DNA from: Streptomyces sp. NRRL F-5727
GTDB taxonomy: Bacteria > Actinomycetota > Actinomycetes > Streptomycetales > Streptomycetaceae
Assembly: GCF_000719555.1 (NCBI RefSeq)
Contig: NZ_JOGX01000044.1
Span: 1 to 64,000, forward strand
DNA length: 64,000 bases
Direction of reading: 5' to 3'
The first letter of the stretch is position 1. Each line of letters opens with the position of its first letter. This document shows, one piece after another, positions 30,512-41,304 of this stretch. The notes beneath the pieces are model-generated. The model did no database searches. It saw nothing but the letters and a program-made list of their open reading frames with translations, and had not been told where the DNA came from. The position numbers were made by a program, and so were the translations under genes.

Positions 30512-30955
30512 GTGCGTACGTACAGCCCCAAGCCCGGCGATGTCACTCGCCAGTGGCACATCATCGACGCGCAGGACATCGTCCTGGGCCGTCTGGCGAC
30601 GACGGCTGCGAACCTCCTGCGAGGCAAGCACAAGCCGGTCTACGCCCCCCACATGGACATGGGCGACTTCGTCATCATCATCAACGCCGACAAGGTCCAC
30701 CTGTCCGGCAACAAGAAGACCCAGAAGATGGCGTACCGCCACTCCGGCTACCCGGGTGGTCTGCGCTCCGTCCGTTACGACGAGCTTCTGGAGAAGAACC
30801 CCGAGAAGGCCGTCGAGAAGGCCATCAAGGGCATGATCCCCAAGAACTCCCTGGGCCGTCAGATGCTCTCGAAGCTGAAGGTCTACGCGGGCGAGAACCA
30901 CCCGCACGCTGCCCAGCAGCCGGTCCCGTTCGAGATCACCCAGGTCGCGCAGTAG
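30512..30955 (+). CDS. rplM: 50S ribosomal protein L13
   Basis: A 147-residue L13, an early 50S assembly protein: [40 protein letters not shown] and [14 protein letters not shown]. It starts at GTG with GAAGG upstream. It is in an operon with rpsI. L13 autoregulates in E. coli; the long leader here would permit similar control. Confidence 0.98.
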   Translation: MRTYSPKPGDVTRQWHIIDAQDIVLGRLATTAANLLRGKHKPVYAPHMDMGDFVIIINADKVHLSGNKKTQKMAYRHSGYPGGLRSVRYDELLEKNPEKAVEKAIKGMIPKNSLGRQMLSKLKVYAGENHPHAAQQPVPFEITQVAQ

Positions 30956-30997
30956 TTCCGGCCACCCCCTAAGAACGAAAGAAATCTGAGGAGCATC

Positions 30998-31510
30998 GTG
31001 GCCGAGACCACCCCCGAGACCCCCATCGACGAGTTCGAGGGCGTCGAGGAGTACACCACCGAGACCGAGATCGTCGAGGGTGACTACACCTCCGAGTCCC
31101 TCGCGTCCCGCTTCGGCGACCCGCAGCCGGCCGCCGGCCTGGGCCGTCGCAAGAACGCCATCGCCCGCGTCCGGATCGTCCCGGGCACCGGCAAGTGGAA
31201 GATCAACGGGCGTACGCTCGAGGACTACTTCCCGAACAAGGTTCACCAGCAGGAAGTCAACGAGCCCTTCAAGGTGCTCGAGCTCGACAACCGCTACGAC
31301 GTCATCGCCCGCATCGCGGGTGGCGGTGTCTCCGGCCAGGCCGGTGCCCTGCGCCTCGGTGTCGCCCGCGCCCTGAACGAGGCCGACGTCGAGAACAACC
31401 GCCCGGCGCTGAAGAAGGCCGGCTTCCTCTCCCGTGACGACCGTGCGGTCGAGCGGAAGAAGGCCGGTCTCAAGAAGGCCCGCAAGGCTCCGCAGTACAG
31501 CAAGCGTTAA
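30998..31510 (+). CDS. rpsI: 30S ribosomal protein S9
   Basis: A 170-residue S9. Residues 1-45 form an acidic N-terminal extension ([20 protein letters not shown]) seen in actinobacteria; the conserved body begins at [17 protein letters not shown], and the basic tail ends KAPQYSKR, the end that contacts P-site tRNA. It starts at GTG with GAGGAG upstream. Confidence 0.98.
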   Translation: MAETTPETPIDEFEGVEEYTTETEIVEGDYTSESLASRFGDPQPAAGLGRRKNAIARVRIVPGTGKWKINGRTLEDYFPNKVHQQEVNEPFKVLELDNRYDVIARIAGGGVSGQAGALRLGVARALNEADVENNRPALKKAGFLSRDDRAVERKKAGLKKARKAPQYSKR

Positions 31511-31531
31511 TCGCCTGCCCGCACTGCTTGT

Positions 31532-31578
31532 ACGTACGCCCCGGCGCACTGCGCGTGCCGTCGGGGCGTACGTTTTTT
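31532..31578 (+). terminator. rplM-rpsI intrinsic terminator with U-tract
   Basis: A 12-bp outer stem (31532-31543 with 31562-31573), an inner GCAC/GTGC stem, then TTTTTT (31573-31578). This is a textbook rho-independent terminator, rare in this genome for having a clear U-run. Confidence 0.95.
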
Positions 31579-31651
31579 CTTCACCTCTTTCACCCCGGAC
31601 CTTTCACCGGGATCTTTTTCACCCTTGGGCACGCATTTTCGGAGGACAGCT

Positions 31652-33010
31652 GTGGGACGACTCTTCGGCACCGACGGCGTACGCGGCGTTGCCAACGCGG
31701 ACCTGACGGCGGAGCTCGCGCTCGGCCTGTCGGTCGCGGCGGCGCACGTGCTCGCCGAGGCGGGGACCTTCGAGGGCCATCGGCCGACCGCCGTGGTCGG
31801 GCGTGACCCGCGCGCGTCCGGAGAGTTCCTGGAGGCGGCCGTCGTCGCCGGTCTCGCCAGCGCCGGTGTCGACGTCCTGCGCGTCGGCGTCCTGCCCACC
31901 CCGGCCGTCGCCCACCTCACCGGCGTCCTCGGCGCCGACCTCGGCGTGATGCTCTCCGCCAGCCACAACGCCATGCCCGACAACGGCATCAAGTTCTTCG
32001 CCCGCGGCGGCCACAAGCTCGCCGACGACCTGGAGGACAAGATCGAGGCCGTCTACGAGGAGCACCGCACCGGCGCCCCCTGGGACCGCCCGACCGGCGC
32101 CGGCGTCGGCCGCGTCCGCGACTACGACGAGGGCTTCGAGACCTACGTCTCCCACCTCCTCTCCGTGCTGCCCAACCGCCTCGACGGCCTGAAGATCGTC
32201 CTCGACGAGGCCCACGGCGCCGCCGCCCGCGTCTCGCCCGAGGCGTTCACCCGCGCCGGCGCCCAGGTCGTCACCATCGGCGCCGCCCCCGACGGCCTCA
32301 ACATCAACGACGGCTGCGGCTCCACCCACCTGGAGCTGCTCAAGGCCGCCGTCGTCGAGCACGGCGCCGACTTCGGCATCGCCCACGACGGCGACGCCGA
32401 CCGCTGCCTCGCCGTCGACCACACCGGCGAGGAGGTGGACGGCGACCAGATCCTCGCCGTGCTCTCCCTCGCCATGCGCGAGGCCGGCACGCTGCGCGGC
32501 GACACCGTCGTCGCCACCGTCATGTCCAACCTGGGCTTCAAGCTCGCCATGGAGCGCGAGGGCCTCACCCTCGTCCAGACCGCGGTCGGCGACCGCTACG
32601 TCCTGGAGTCCATGAAGGAGCACGGCTTCGCCCTCGGCGGCGAGCAGTCCGGGCACGTCATCGTGCTCGACCACGCCACCACCGGCGACGGCACCCTCAC
32701 CGGCCTCATGCTGGCCGCCCGGGTCGCCGCCACCGGCAAGTCCCTCGCGGAGCTGGCCGCCGTCATGGAGCGGCTGCCGCAGATCCTCATCAACGTGAAG
32801 GACGTCGACAAGTCCCGCGTCTCCACCTCCGGCGAGCTGGCCGCCGCCGTCGCCGACGCCGAGCGCGAGCTGGGCACCACCGGCCGGGTGCTGCTCCGCT
32901 CCTCCGGCACCGAGCCGCTGGTCCGCGTCATGGTCGAGGCCGCCGACATCGAGCAGGCCCGCTCGGTCGCGCAGCGCCTCGCCGACGTCGTGAAGTCCGC
33001 GCTCGGCTAG
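31652..33010 (+). CDS. glmM: Phosphoglucosamine mutase
   Basis: A 452-residue enzyme converting glucosamine-6-P to glucosamine-1-P for UDP-GlcNAc and peptidoglycan. The active serine loop is [18 protein letters not shown]; the metal loop is HDGDADRC; the sugar loop is GGEQSGHVI; the phosphate loop is [12 protein letters not shown]. The GTG start ([12 protein letters not shown]) follows GGAGGA by 5 nt. It lies between rpsI and glmS, the typical Streptomyces context. Confidence 0.97.
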   Translation: MGRLFGTDGVRGVANADLTAELALGLSVAAAHVLAEAGTFEGHRPTAVVGRDPRASGEFLEAAVVAGLASAGVDVLRVGVLPTPAVAHLTGVLGADLGVMLSASHNAMPDNGIKFFARGGHKLADDLEDKIEAVYEEHRTGAPWDRPTGAGVGRVRDYDEGFETYVSHLLSVLPNRLDGLKIVLDEAHGAAARVSPEAFTRAGAQVVTIGAAPDGLNINDGCGSTHLELLKAAVVEHGADFGIAHDGDADRCLAVDHTGEEVDGDQILAVLSLAMREAGTLRGDTVVATVMSNLGFKLAMEREGLTLVQTAVGDRYVLESMKEHGFALGGEQSGHVIVLDHATTGDGTLTGLMLAARVAATGKSLAELAAVMERLPQILINVKDVDKSRVSTSGELAAAVADAERELGTTGRVLLRSSGTEPLVRVMVEAADIEQARSVAQRLADVVKSALG

Positions 33011-33029
33011 GGCTTCCGGGCGGTACGGC

Positions 33030-33066
33030 GAAGGGCCCCGCGCACTCCGGTGCGGCGGGGCCCTTC
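33030..33066. terminator. Terminator between convergent glmM and the DUF389 gene
   Basis: GAAGGGCCCCG plus CGCAC, loop TCCG, GTGCG, a bulged G and CGGGGCCCTTC: a 16-bp stem serving both strands. Confidence 0.85.
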
Positions 33067-33095
33067 CCGTGACCCTTCCCCTGACGCCGTGGGGG

Positions 33096-34046
33096 TCAGC
33101 CCTTCCGCAGCCGGCGCTTCAGCTTGCCCCGCTGGGTCTCCCACAGCCACTTCTGGAGCAGCAGGGTCAGGGTGCCCGACAGCATGATGCCCAGCAGGTT
33201 GAGCAGCAGCTGCTGGAGCGAGCCCCAGGTCTGGCCGACCTCGCCGTAGCTCAGCGCCACCGCCGCGTTCGCCGCCGCCGGCACGGTCGTCACCGAGATC
33301 GCCACACCCACCAGGGCGCCCGCCTTCGACGAGGTCAGCGACAGGGTGCCGGCCGCGCCCGCGAGCAGCGCCACCACGAAGGAGAACGGGTCCGGCTGCC
33401 AGATGAACGCGGTCTGCGGCCGCTCCGCGTCCAGCTGCGCCTTGCTGAAGAGCCCGAGCCAGTCCATCAGCAGGCTGAACAGCGTCGTGACCGCGATCGC
33501 CGCCAGGAAGCCGACGAGCAGCGCCACCAGCGAGCGGGCCGCGAGCCGCGGGGCCCGCTTCACGATCGCCGTGCACACCCCGGCGAGCGGCCCGAACTCC
33601 GGGCCGACCGCCATCGCGCCCACGATCAGGATGGCGTTGTCGAGGACCACGCCGCAGGCCGCGATCATCGTCGCCAGCAGCATGAAGGCGAGATACGTGA
33701 AGGAGAGCGTCGACTCCTCGTGGGTCGCGTCCGCCAACTGCTCCCAGAGCACCGCGTCCGCGCCCTCGCCGGGGGCGTCCTCCTCGGCCGCGTCGGCCCG
33801 CTCCGACATCGACAGGTCGATGTTCTCGACGGCGATCGAACCGTCCTGATCGAGCTTCAGCTCCCGCAGCCCGTGCAGCAGTTCGTCCCCCGCCTCGCGG
33901 GCGACGTCGCACATGACGAGGTCCCCGGCCGGGTCCCGGGCCGCTCCCGGCAGCACCACCACATGGGTGGTGCCGACCGTCGACCCGATCAGCTCGGTCA
34001 CCGCCTCCGTGCGGTCCTGGGGCACGATCATCCGCAGATGCAACAT
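33096..34046 (-). CDS. DUF389 integral membrane protein
   Basis: A 316-residue protein. Residues 1-80 form a soluble ACT/ferredoxin-like domain (LHLRMIVPQDRTEAVTELIG), followed by six hydrophobic segments ([44 protein letters not shown] and others). GAMAVGPEFGPL is the DUF389 signature. The function is unknown; distant relatives are called TIGR00341/00271 membrane proteins. A -10-like TAAGCT lies exactly 12 nt before the ATG, so the mRNA may be leaderless, although CGGGGG could also serve as a ribosome site. Confidence 0.85.
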   Translation of the reverse strand: MLHLRMIVPQDRTEAVTELIGSTVGTTHVVVLPGAARDPAGDLVMCDVAREAGDELLHGLRELKLDQDGSIAVENIDLSMSERADAAEEDAPGEGADAVLWEQLADATHEESTLSFTYLAFMLLATMIAACGVVLDNAILIVGAMAVGPEFGPLAGVCTAIVKRAPRLAARSLVALLVGFLAAIAVTTLFSLLMDWLGLFSKAQLDAERPQTAFIWQPDPFSFVVALLAGAAGTLSLTSSKAGALVGVAISVTTVPAAANAAVALSYGEVGQTWGSLQQLLLNLLGIMLSGTLTLLLQKWLWETQRGKLKRRLRKG

Positions 34047-34064
34047 CCCCCGAGCTTACGGAGG

Positions 34065-35072
34065 TCAGAGCTTGCGCAGGCTCAGGCGCTGCACCTTGTG
34101 GTCCGGGCCCTTGCGGACGACGAGGGTCGCCCGGCCGCGCGTCGGCGCCACGTTCTCCAGCAGGTTCACCTTGTTGACGGTCCGCCACATCGTGCGGGCG
34201 TAGTCCAGGGCCTCCTCCTCGGACACCTGCGTCCACCGCCGGAAGTACGAGGACGGGTCCTGGAAGGCGGTCTCCCGCAGCTTGCGGAAGCGGTTGAGGT
34301 ACCAGCCCTCGATGTCCTCCGGCCGCGCGTCCACGTACACCGAGAAGTCGAAGTAGTCCGCCAGGCCCACCCGGGTCCGGCCGTCCTTGCCGGGCAGCGC
34401 CGGCTGGAGCACGTTCAGCCCCTCGACGATCAGGATGTCGGGCCGGCGCACCACCAGCTCCTCGCCCGGCACCCGGTCGTAGATGAGGTGCGAGTAGACC
34501 GGGGCGGTGACCTCCTCCTTGCCCGCCTTCACGTCGGCGACGAACCGGGTCAGCGCCCGCCGGTCGTACGACTCGGGGAAGCCCTTCCGGGACATCAGCC
34601 CGCGCGCCTTCAGCTCCGCCATCGGGTAGAGGAAGCCGTCGGTGGTGATCCGCTCCACCCGCGGGTGCTCGGGCCAGCGGGCGAGCAGCGCCTGGAGGAG
34701 ACGCGCCACCGTCGACTTGCCGACCGCGACCGACCCGGCCACCCCTATGACGAACGGCGTGCCGCGCTGCTCGCCGCTCTCCCCGAGGAAGGTGTTCAGC
34801 GCCCCGCGCAGGCCGCTGGTGGCCTGCACGTACAGGTTGAGCAGCCGGGAGAGGGGCAGGTAGACGTCCCGCACCTCGTCGAGGTCGATGACGTCCCCGA
34901 GTCCCTTCAGCCGCTCGACCTCGTCGGCGGTGAGGGGGAGCGGGGTCTTGTCGCGCAGGGCGCTCCACTCGGCGCGGGTGAGGTCGACGTACGGGGTCGG
35001 CTCGGGGGCCCGGCGGGGGCCTCCGCTTCCGGCTCCGTTGCCGTTGGCGCTTCGTGGCGGCGAGGTGATCAC
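34065..35072 (-). CDS. coaA: Pantothenate kinase, type I
   Basis: A 335-residue kinase catalysing the first step of CoA synthesis. The P-loop is [17 protein letters not shown]; other family blocks are [22 protein letters not shown] and [11 protein letters not shown]. The GTG start at 35072 gives MITSPPRS; the 30-residue Pro/Gly N-terminus is poorly conserved. GACAAT occurs 12 nt upstream of the start. It is 18 nt upstream of the DUF389 start and may be co-transcribed with it. Confidence 0.95.
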   Translation of the reverse strand: MITSPPRSANGNGAGSGGPRRAPEPTPYVDLTRAEWSALRDKTPLPLTADEVERLKGLGDVIDLDEVRDVYLPLSRLLNLYVQATSGLRGALNTFLGESGEQRGTPFVIGVAGSVAVGKSTVARLLQALLARWPEHPRVERITTDGFLYPMAELKARGLMSRKGFPESYDRRALTRFVADVKAGKEEVTAPVYSHLIYDRVPGEELVVRRPDILIVEGLNVLQPALPGKDGRTRVGLADYFDFSVYVDARPEDIEGWYLNRFRKLRETAFQDPSSYFRRWTQVSEEEALDYARTMWRTVNKVNLLENVAPTRGRATLVVRKGPDHKVQRLSLRKL

Positions 35073-35202
35073 CCCGCCATTGTCCCGGCTTCCCGGACCG
35101 CGTGGGTCGTGGGGTGGGTCACGTGCCGCACGGTTGACGGCGGCGGCCCCCGTTCCGGTCGGGGTACGGGCCCGGCGCGGGGTTCGGCCGTAGGCTGCCG
35201 CC

Positions 35203-37050
35203 ATGTGCGGAATCGTGGGATACGTCGGCGGGCAGTCGGCGCTTGATGTGGTCGTCGCGGGGCTGAAGCGGCTGGAGTACCGGGGGTACGACTCGGCCGG
35301 CGTCGCCGTGCTGGCGGACGGCGGGCTCGCCGCCGCGAAGAAGGCGGGCAAGCTCGTCAACCTGGAGAAGGAACTCGTCGACCGGCCGCTGGCCGGCGGC
35401 TCCGTCGGCATCGGGCACACCCGGTGGGCCACCCACGGCGGCCCCACCGACGCCAACGCGCACCCGCACCTCGACAACGCGGGCCGGGTCGCCGTCGTGC
35501 ACAACGGCATCATCGAGAACTTCGCCGCCCTGCGCGAGGAGCTCGCCGAGCGCGGCCACACCCTCCTCTCCGAGACCGACACCGAGGTCGTCGCCCATCT
35601 GCTGGCGGAGGAGTTCTCGTCCGTCGGCGACCTCGCCGAGGCCATGCGGCTGGTCTGCCGGCGGCTCGACGGGGCCTTCACCCTGGTCGCCGTCCACGCC
35701 GACCAGCCCGACGTCGTCGTCGGCGCCCGCCGCAACTCGCCGCTCGTCGTCGGCGTCGGCGAGGGCGAGAACTTCCTCGCCTCCGACGTCTCCGCCTTCA
35801 TCGCCCACACCCGGTCCGCGATCGAGCTCGGCCAGGACCAGGTCGTCGAGCTCAGCCGGGACGGCGTCACCGTCACCGACTTCGACGGCGTGCCCGCCGA
35901 CGTCCGCGCCTTCCACGTCGACTGGGACGCCTCCGCCGCCGAGAAGGGCGGCTACGACCACTTCATGCTCAAGGAGATCGCCGAGCAGCCCAAGGCGGTC
36001 GCCGACACCCTCCTCGGCCGGATCGACGCCTCCGGGCGGCTCACCCTCGACGAGGTCCGCATCCCCGACGCGGTGCTCCGCGAGGCCGACAAGGTCGTCA
36101 TCGTCGCCTGCGGCACCGCCTTCCACGCCGGTCTCATCGCCAAGTACGCCATCGAGCACTGGACCCGGATCCCGTGCGAGGTGGAGCTGGCCAGCGAGTT
36201 CCGCTACCGCGACCCGATCCTCGGGCAGCGGACGCTCGTCATCGCCATCTCGCAGTCCGGCGAGACCATGGACACCCTGATGGCGCTCCGGCACGCCCGC
36301 GAGCAGGGCGCCAAGGTCCTCGCCGTCTGCAACACCAACGGCTCGACGATCCCGCGCGAGTCGGACGCCGTGCTGTACACCCACGCGGGGCCCGAGGTCG
36401 CCGTCGCCTCGACGAAGGCGTTCCTGACGCAGCTCGTCGCCTGCTACCTCCTCGCCCTCTACCTGGGCCAGGTCCGCGGCACCAAGTGGGGCGACGAGAT
36501 CCGCGCCGTCGTCCGCGAGCTCGCCCGGATCGGCGAGGAGGTCGAGCGGGTCCTGGAGACGATGGAGCCCGTGCGGGCCCTCGCCCGCTCGCTCGCCCAC
36601 AAGGACACGATCCTCTTCCTCGGCCGGCACGTCGGCTACCCGGTCGCCCTGGAGGGCGCGCTGAAGCTGAAGGAGCTGGCGTACATGCACGCCGAGGGCT
36701 TCGCGGCCGGTGAGCTGAAGCACGGGCCGATCGCCCTCGTCGAGGAGGACCTGCCGGTCGTCGTCGTGGTGCCCTCGCCGAAGGGGCGCTCGGTCCTCCA
36801 CGACAAGATCGTCTCCAACATCCAGGAGATCCGGGCCCGGGGCGCCCGGACCATCGTGATCGCCGAGGAGGGCGACGAGGCCGTCGTCCCCTTCGCCGAC
36901 CACCTGGTCCGCGTCCCGGCCACGCCGACGCTGCTCCAGCCGCTCGTCTCGACGGTGCCGCTCCAGGTCTTCGCCTGCGAGCTGGCCACCGCCCGGGGCA
37001 ACGAGGTGGACCAGCCGCGCAACCTGGCCAAGTCCGTGACGGTGGAGTGA
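35203..37050 (+). CDS. glmS: Glutamine--fructose-6-phosphate aminotransferase
   Basis: A 615-residue enzyme making glucosamine-6-P. The catalytic Cys is residue 2 ([10 protein letters not shown]), with the N-terminal glutaminase domain to about 240 and two SIS domains after it ([46 protein letters not shown]), ending [16 protein letters not shown] -10 TAGGCT (35191-35196) is 12 nt before the ATG, so the transcript should be leaderless; there is therefore no glmS ribozyme. acpS follows after 10 nt. Confidence 0.97.
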   Translation: MCGIVGYVGGQSALDVVVAGLKRLEYRGYDSAGVAVLADGGLAAAKKAGKLVNLEKELVDRPLAGGSVGIGHTRWATHGGPTDANAHPHLDNAGRVAVVHNGIIENFAALREELAERGHTLLSETDTEVVAHLLAEEFSSVGDLAEAMRLVCRRLDGAFTLVAVHADQPDVVVGARRNSPLVVGVGEGENFLASDVSAFIAHTRSAIELGQDQVVELSRDGVTVTDFDGVPADVRAFHVDWDASAAEKGGYDHFMLKEIAEQPKAVADTLLGRIDASGRLTLDEVRIPDAVLREADKVVIVACGTAFHAGLIAKYAIEHWTRIPCEVELASEFRYRDPILGQRTLVIAISQSGETMDTLMALRHAREQGAKVLAVCNTNGSTIPRESDAVLYTHAGPEVAVASTKAFLTQLVACYLLALYLGQVRGTKWGDEIRAVVRELARIGEEVERVLETMEPVRALARSLAHKDTILFLGRHVGYPVALEGALKLKELAYMHAEGFAAGELKHGPIALVEEDLPVVVVVPSPKGRSVLHDKIVSNIQEIRARGARTIVIAEEGDEAVVPFADHLVRVPATPTLLQPLVSTVPLQVFACELATARGNEVDQPRNLAKSVTVE

Positions 37051-37060
37051 GGGAAGAAGC

Positions 37061-37429
37061 ATGATCATCGGGGTGGGGATCGACGTGGCGGAGATCGACC
37101 GCTTCGCCGCGTCGCTGGAGCGGACGCCGGCGCTGATCGAGCGCCTCTTCGTCGAGGACGAGCTGCTGCTGCCGAGCGGCGAGCGCCGGGGCCCGGCCTC
37201 CCTCGCGGTGCGCTTCGCCGCCAAGGAGGCGCTGGCGAAGGCGCTCGGCTCGCCGGGCAACCTGCACTGGACGGACGCCGAGGTGTACGCCGAGTCCACC
37301 GGCCAGCCCCGGATCCGGGTGCGCGGCACGGTGGCGGCCCGCGCGGCCGAGCTGGGCGTGAAGCACTGGCACGTCTCGCTGAGCCATGACGCGGGCGTGG
37401 CCTCGGCGGTGGTGATCGCCGAGGGCTGA
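37061..37429 (+). CDS. acpS: Holo-[acyl-carrier-protein] synthase
   Basis: A 122-residue phosphopantetheinyl transferase that activates ACP with Co[15 protein letters not shown] supplies the metal Asp; [13 protein letters not shown] is the second signature. ATG follows GGGAAGAAG. It is in an operon with glmS and close to coaA, which makes its CoA substrate. Confidence 0.96.
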   Translation: MIIGVGIDVAEIDRFAASLERTPALIERLFVEDELLLPSGERRGPASLAVRFAAKEALAKALGSPGNLHWTDAEVYAESTGQPRIRVRGTVAARAAELGVKHWHVSLSHDAGVASAVVIAEG

Positions 37430-37450
37430 GGCGTACGGGGACGGGAGCGA

Positions 37451-37482
37451 GGCCCGGCCGCGGGGAGGCGCGGTGCCGGGCC
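37451..37482 (+). terminator. glmS-acpS terminator
   Basis: GGCCCGGC (37451-37458) pairs with GCCGGGCC (37475-37482) around a 16-nt GC-rich loop that can fold further. It lies 22 nt after acpS. Confidence 0.6.
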
Positions 37483-37655
37483 CCGTTCCGTGCCACGCGC
37501 GGCCGCCCGGGCCGGCGGGGGACGCGAGGGCCGCGCGCGTCCTGCGCACCCCTCGGGGGGTTCCTCCTCGGCACGCCGGGTGTCGACCCGTCCTCTCCGG
37601 CCGCCGTTCGGCAGCCTCCGGGCGCCGCCCCCGCGCCTGGGGCAGACTGCTCACC

Positions 37656-39107
37656 ATGCGTACCGCTCACCACGTGGAGACCGTCCGGGCCGCCGAGGCC
37701 GCACTCATGGCGGGGCTGCCGGAGGGCGCGCTGATGCAGCGGGCCGCCGCCGGACTCGCCGCCGCCTGCTGCTCGCTGCTCGGCAAGGGCCGGGTGTACG
37801 GCTCCCGGGTCGTCCTCCTCGTCGGCACCGGCGACAACGGCGGCGACGCCCTCTACGCCGGCGCCCGGCTCGCCCGGCGCGGCGCCGGCGTCACCGCCGT
37901 GCTGCTCGGCCCCCGCGCCCACGGCGCCGGACTCGCCGCGCTCCGGGCGGCAGGCGGGCGCGTCACAGAGGACCCGTACGAGGCGCTGGCCGCCGCCGAC
38001 CTCGTCCTCGACGGCATCACCGGCATCGGCGGGAGCGGCGGACTGCGCCCCGAGGCCGTCCCCGTCGCCCGGGCCGCGCGCGGCTCCGGAGCGGTCGTCG
38101 TCGCCGTCGACCTGCCCAGCGGCGTCGACGCCGACACCGGCGAGGTCACCGGGGAGGCCCTGCGCGCCGACGCGACCATCACCTTCGGCACCTACAAGCC
38201 CGGGCTGCTCGTCGACCCCGCCCGGGAGTACGCCGGCGCCCTGCGGCTCGTCGACATCGGGCTCGCCGCCACCCTCCCGTCCGTCCCCGCCGTCGAGGCG
38301 CTCCAGCACCAGGACGTCGCCCGGATGCTGCCCGCGCCCGGCGCCGAGAGCGACAAGTACCGGCGCGGCGTCCTCGGGATCGTCGCCGGCTCCGCCCGCT
38401 ACCCCGGCGCCGCCGTCCTCGCCGTCGCCGGGGCGCTGCGCGGCGGCGCCGGAGCCGTCCGGTACGTCGGCCCGGCGCGCGAGGCGGTGATCGCCGCCCA
38501 TCCGGAGACCCTGGTGCACTCGGGCCCGCCGGAGAAGGCCGGCCGCGTTCAGGCGTGGGCCGTCGGACCGGGGCTCGGCGACGGGCCCGGCACCGAGGTC
38601 GCGGTCGCCGAGGTGCTCGCCTCCGACGTGCCCGTCCTGGTCGACGCGGACGGCCTGCGCGTCCTCGACCCCGACGCCGTACGCGAGCGGACCGCGCCCA
38701 CCCTGCTCACCCCGCACGCCGGCGAGGCGGCCGCGCTGCTCGGCACCGACCGGGCGGCCGTGGAGGCCGGCCGGCTCGCCGCCGTCCGCGAACTCGCCGC
38801 CCGCTACGGCGCCACCGTCCTCCTCAAGGGCTCCACCACCCTGGTCTGCGGGCCCGGCGGCACCGGCCCGGTCCGGGTCAACCCCACCGGCACCCCCTGG
38901 CTCGCCACCGCCGGCTCCGGCGACGTCCTCTCCGGCCTGGCCGGCTCCCTCCTCGCCGGCGGCCTCGGCCCCGTCGACGCCGCCTCCTGCGCCGCCTACC
39001 TGCACGGCCTCGCCGCCCGCCGGGCCGCCGCCGGCCCCGGCCCGATCACCGCCACCGAGGTCGCCGACTCCCTCCGCACCGCCTGGCGCGACGTCCGGGA
39101 GCCCTGA
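37656..39107 (+). CDS. nnr: Bifunctional NAD(P)H-hydrate epimerase / ADP-dependent dehydratase
   Basis: A 483-residue repair enzyme for hydrated NAD(P)H. The N-terminal YjeF_N epimerase domain (1-215) has GTGDNGGDALYAGARLA; the C-terminal kinase-like dehydratase domain has DADGLRVL and TAGSGDVLSGLAGSLLAGG. ATG 37656 is preferred; CAGACT 13 nt upstream fits a -10 for leaderless transcription, and there is no Shine-Dalgarno. The 226-nt gap before it contains only the glmS-acpS terminator. Confidence 0.94.
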   Translation: MRTAHHVETVRAAEAALMAGLPEGALMQRAAAGLAAACCSLLGKGRVYGSRVVLLVGTGDNGGDALYAGARLARRGAGVTAVLLGPRAHGAGLAALRAAGGRVTEDPYEALAAADLVLDGITGIGGSGGLRPEAVPVARAARGSGAVVVAVDLPSGVDADTGEVTGEALRADATITFGTYKPGLLVDPAREYAGALRLVDIGLAATLPSVPAVEALQHQDVARMLPAPGAESDKYRRGVLGIVAGSARYPGAAVLAVAGALRGGAGAVRYVGPAREAVIAAHPETLVHSGPPEKAGRVQAWAVGPGLGDGPGTEVAVAEVLASDVPVLVDADGLRVLDPDAVRERTAPTLLTPHAGEAAALLGTDRAAVEAGRLAAVRELAARYGATVLLKGSTTLVCGPGGTGPVRVNPTGTPWLATAGSGDVLSGLAGSLLAGGLGPVDAASCAAYLHGLAARRAAAGPGPITATEVADSLRTAWRDVREP

Positions 39108-39198
39108 CCCCCGCCACGCCCACGGTCGGACCAACTCCGCTGCTCCGCCCGGGGGTCAGCGCGTGCCGGGGCGGTGCGGGGCGGGTTCGGATGGACCG

Positions 39199-40125
39199 GT
39201 GACCAGATGGAGAAGCCGCATCCTGCCGCCGTTGCTCGCCGCCGCCCTCCTGGCCGGCACCGCCCCCGCCCACGGGGAGGAGCCCGACCCCACACCGCCC
39301 GGTCCCGCCTCCGAGACCGCGCCCGAAGCCACCGCCGACCCCGCGTCCGAAGCCGCCGCCGATCCCGCGTCCGACGTGCTCGTGCCCGGGATCGCCGGCG
39401 CCGGGCGCCCCGAGTACCCCATGGACACCCCCGACCAGGTGCTGCCGCCGACCACCCCCGACGGCGAGATCCCCGTCCCCGAGCCGGAGGAGGAGGTCGA
39501 CGAACTCGTCGAGTACCTGCCGCGCGGGGCCGTCAAGGCCGCCTGCACCGCCCGGACCGGGCTCTACCAGCGGCAGGTCGAACGCCTGCTGAAGCTCAAG
39601 GCCGACGGGAAGCAGTCCGCCGCCGACTGCCGGGCCATCCGCGCCTTCCAGACCAAGCAGAAGATCAAGCCCGCCAACGGCTACGCGGGCCCCGTCACCT
39701 GGGGCCGCGCCGAACTCCTCGCCGCCCGCAAGAACCCGAACGCCGCCAAGAAGTGCCCCGTCCGCAGCTACCCGGTCGCCTGCGTCGACCTGAACCGCGA
39801 GCTGATGTGGGTGCAGAAGGGCAAGAAGATCACGTACCCCGTGGTCAACATCCGCAGCGGCCGGGCCGGCTACCGCACCCGCACCGGCTGGCACTCCGTC
39901 TACTGGCGCCACAAGGACCACTGGTCGACCATCTACGACACGCCGATGCCGTTCTCCCAGTTCTTCGACGGCGGCCAGGCGTTCCACGGCGTCTACGGGC
40001 CGATCGCCACCCCCACCGGAAGCCGCGGCTGCGTGAACCTGAGCTACCGGAACGCGGAGAAGCTCTGGTCCGTCCTCCGCAAGGGTGACCGGGTCTACAT
40101 CTGGGGCAAGCGGCCGGGACTGTGA
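39199..40125 (+). CDS. L,D-transpeptidase (YkuD domain), secreted
   Basis: A 308-residue exported protein. GTG 39199 gives a signal peptide MTRWRSRILPPLLAAALLAG with an APAHG cleavage region. Residues 30-110 are acidic Pro/Glu/Ala linker; residues 115-175 resemble a peptidoglycan-binding unit (YQRQVERLLKLKADGKQSAAD, RAIRAFQTKQKIKPANGYAG). The catalytic YkuD domain ends with the His-Cys motif FHGVYG ... TGSRGCVNLSY. L,D-transpeptidases make 3-3 cross-links in peptidoglycan. Its neighbours alr and glmS also serve wall synthesis. Confidence 0.92.
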   Translation: MTRWRSRILPPLLAAALLAGTAPAHGEEPDPTPPGPASETAPEATADPASEAAADPASDVLVPGIAGAGRPEYPMDTPDQVLPPTTPDGEIPVPEPEEEVDELVEYLPRGAVKAACTARTGLYQRQVERLLKLKADGKQSAADCRAIRAFQTKQKIKPANGYAGPVTWGRAELLAARKNPNAAKKCPVRSYPVACVDLNRELMWVQKGKKITYPVVNIRSGRAGYRTRTGWHSVYWRHKDHWSTIYDTPMPFSQFFDGGQAFHGVYGPIATPTGSRGCVNLSYRNAEKLWSVLRKGDRVYIWGKRPGL

Positions 40126-40146
40126 CCACCTGAGAGACTGGGCGCG

Positions 40147-41298
40147 ATGACTGAGACAGCACTCCCGCCCCGCCGAGCCCGCGCCGAGATCGACCTCGGG
40201 GCGCTGCGCGCCAACGTCCGCGCGCTGCGCGCCCGCGTCGCCCCCCACGTCCGGGTCATGGCCGTGGTCAAGGCCGACGCGTACGGACACGGCGCCGAGC
40301 GCTGCGCCCGCGCCGCCCTCGACGCGGGCGCGGAGTGGCTCGGCACCGCCACCCCGCAGGAGGCGCTGGCCCTGCGCGCCGCCGGGATCACCGGCGTCCC
40401 GGTCCTCTGCTGGCTGTGGACGCCCGGCGACCCCTGGGACGAGGGCATCGAGGCCGGGCTCGACATGGCGGTCAGCGGCCGGTGGGCCCTCGACGAGGTC
40501 ACCGCCGCCGCCCGCCGCACCGGCGGCACCGCCCGCATCCAGCTCAAGGCCGACACCGGCCTCGGCCGCAACGGCTGCCAGCCGGCCGACTGGCCCGAGC
40601 TGGTCGCCGAGGCCCTGAAGGCGGAGAAGGCGGGACTCGTCAAGGTCACCGGCCTCTGGTCCCACTTCGCCTGCGCGGACGAGCCCGGCCACCCGTCGAT
40701 CGCCGCGCAGCTGGAGGTCTTCCGCTCCATGCTCGACTACGCCGAGAAGGCCGGCGTCGAGCCCGAGGTCCGGCACATCGCCAACTCGCCCGCCACGCTC
40801 ACCCTGCCCGAGGCCCACTTCGACCTGGTCCGCCCCGGGATCGCGATGTACGGCGTCTCGCCCGCGCCCGAACTCGGCACCTCCGCCGAGCTCGGCCTGC
40901 GCCCGGTGATGTCGCTGAAGGCGAGCGTCGCCCTGGTCAAGGAGGTCCCGCCCGGCCACGGCGTCTCCTACGGACACCACTACGTCACCGGCGGCGAGAC
41001 CACCCTCGGCCTGATCCCGGTGGGCTACGCCGACGGCGTCCCCCGGCACGCCTCCGGGCGCGGCCCGGTCCTGGTCGACGGCAGGGTCCGCACGGTCGCC
41101 GGGCGGGTCGCCATGGACCAGTTCGTGGTGGACCTCGGCGGCGACCGGCCCGCCCCCGGCACCGAGGCCGTCCTCTTCGGCTCCGGCGAGCACGGCGAGC
41201 CGACGGCCCAGGACTGGGCGGAGGCCGCCGACACCATCGCGTACGAGATCGTCACCCGGATCGGCGCGCGGGTGCCGCGCGTGTACGTGGGGGAGTAG
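40147..41298 (+). CDS. alr: Alanine racemase
   Basis: A 383-residue fold-type III PLP enzyme making D-Ala for peptidoglycan. The PLP lysine is in VMAVVKADAYGHG; the catalytic Tyr is in HGVSYGHHYVTG; the substrate loop is RVAMDQFVVDLG. GAGACT (40134-40139) lies 13 nt before the ATG and overlaps the end of the preceding gene, consistent with a leaderless mRNA. The hydrolase gene follows after 6 nt. Confidence 0.97.
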   Translation: MTETALPPRRARAEIDLGALRANVRALRARVAPHVRVMAVVKADAYGHGAERCARAALDAGAEWLGTATPQEALALRAAGITGVPVLCWLWTPGDPWDEGIEAGLDMAVSGRWALDEVTAAARRTGGTARIQLKADTGLGRNGCQPADWPELVAEALKAEKAGLVKVTGLWSHFACADEPGHPSIAAQLEVFRSMLDYAEKAGVEPEVRHIANSPATLTLPEAHFDLVRPGIAMYGVSPAPELGTSAELGLRPVMSLKASVALVKEVPPGHGVSYGHHYVTGGETTLGLIPVGYADGVPRHASGRGPVLVDGRVRTVAGRVAMDQFVVDLGGDRPAPGTEAVLFGSGEHGEPTAQDWAEAADTIAYEIVTRIGARVPRVYVGE

Positions 41299-41304
41299 CC
41301 CGGC

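Noticed and set aside
35084..35202. Search for a glmS ribozyme upstream of glmS.
   Set aside because: The promoter -10 is only 12 nt from the start codon and no ribozyme-like fold fits; actinobacteria generally lack it.
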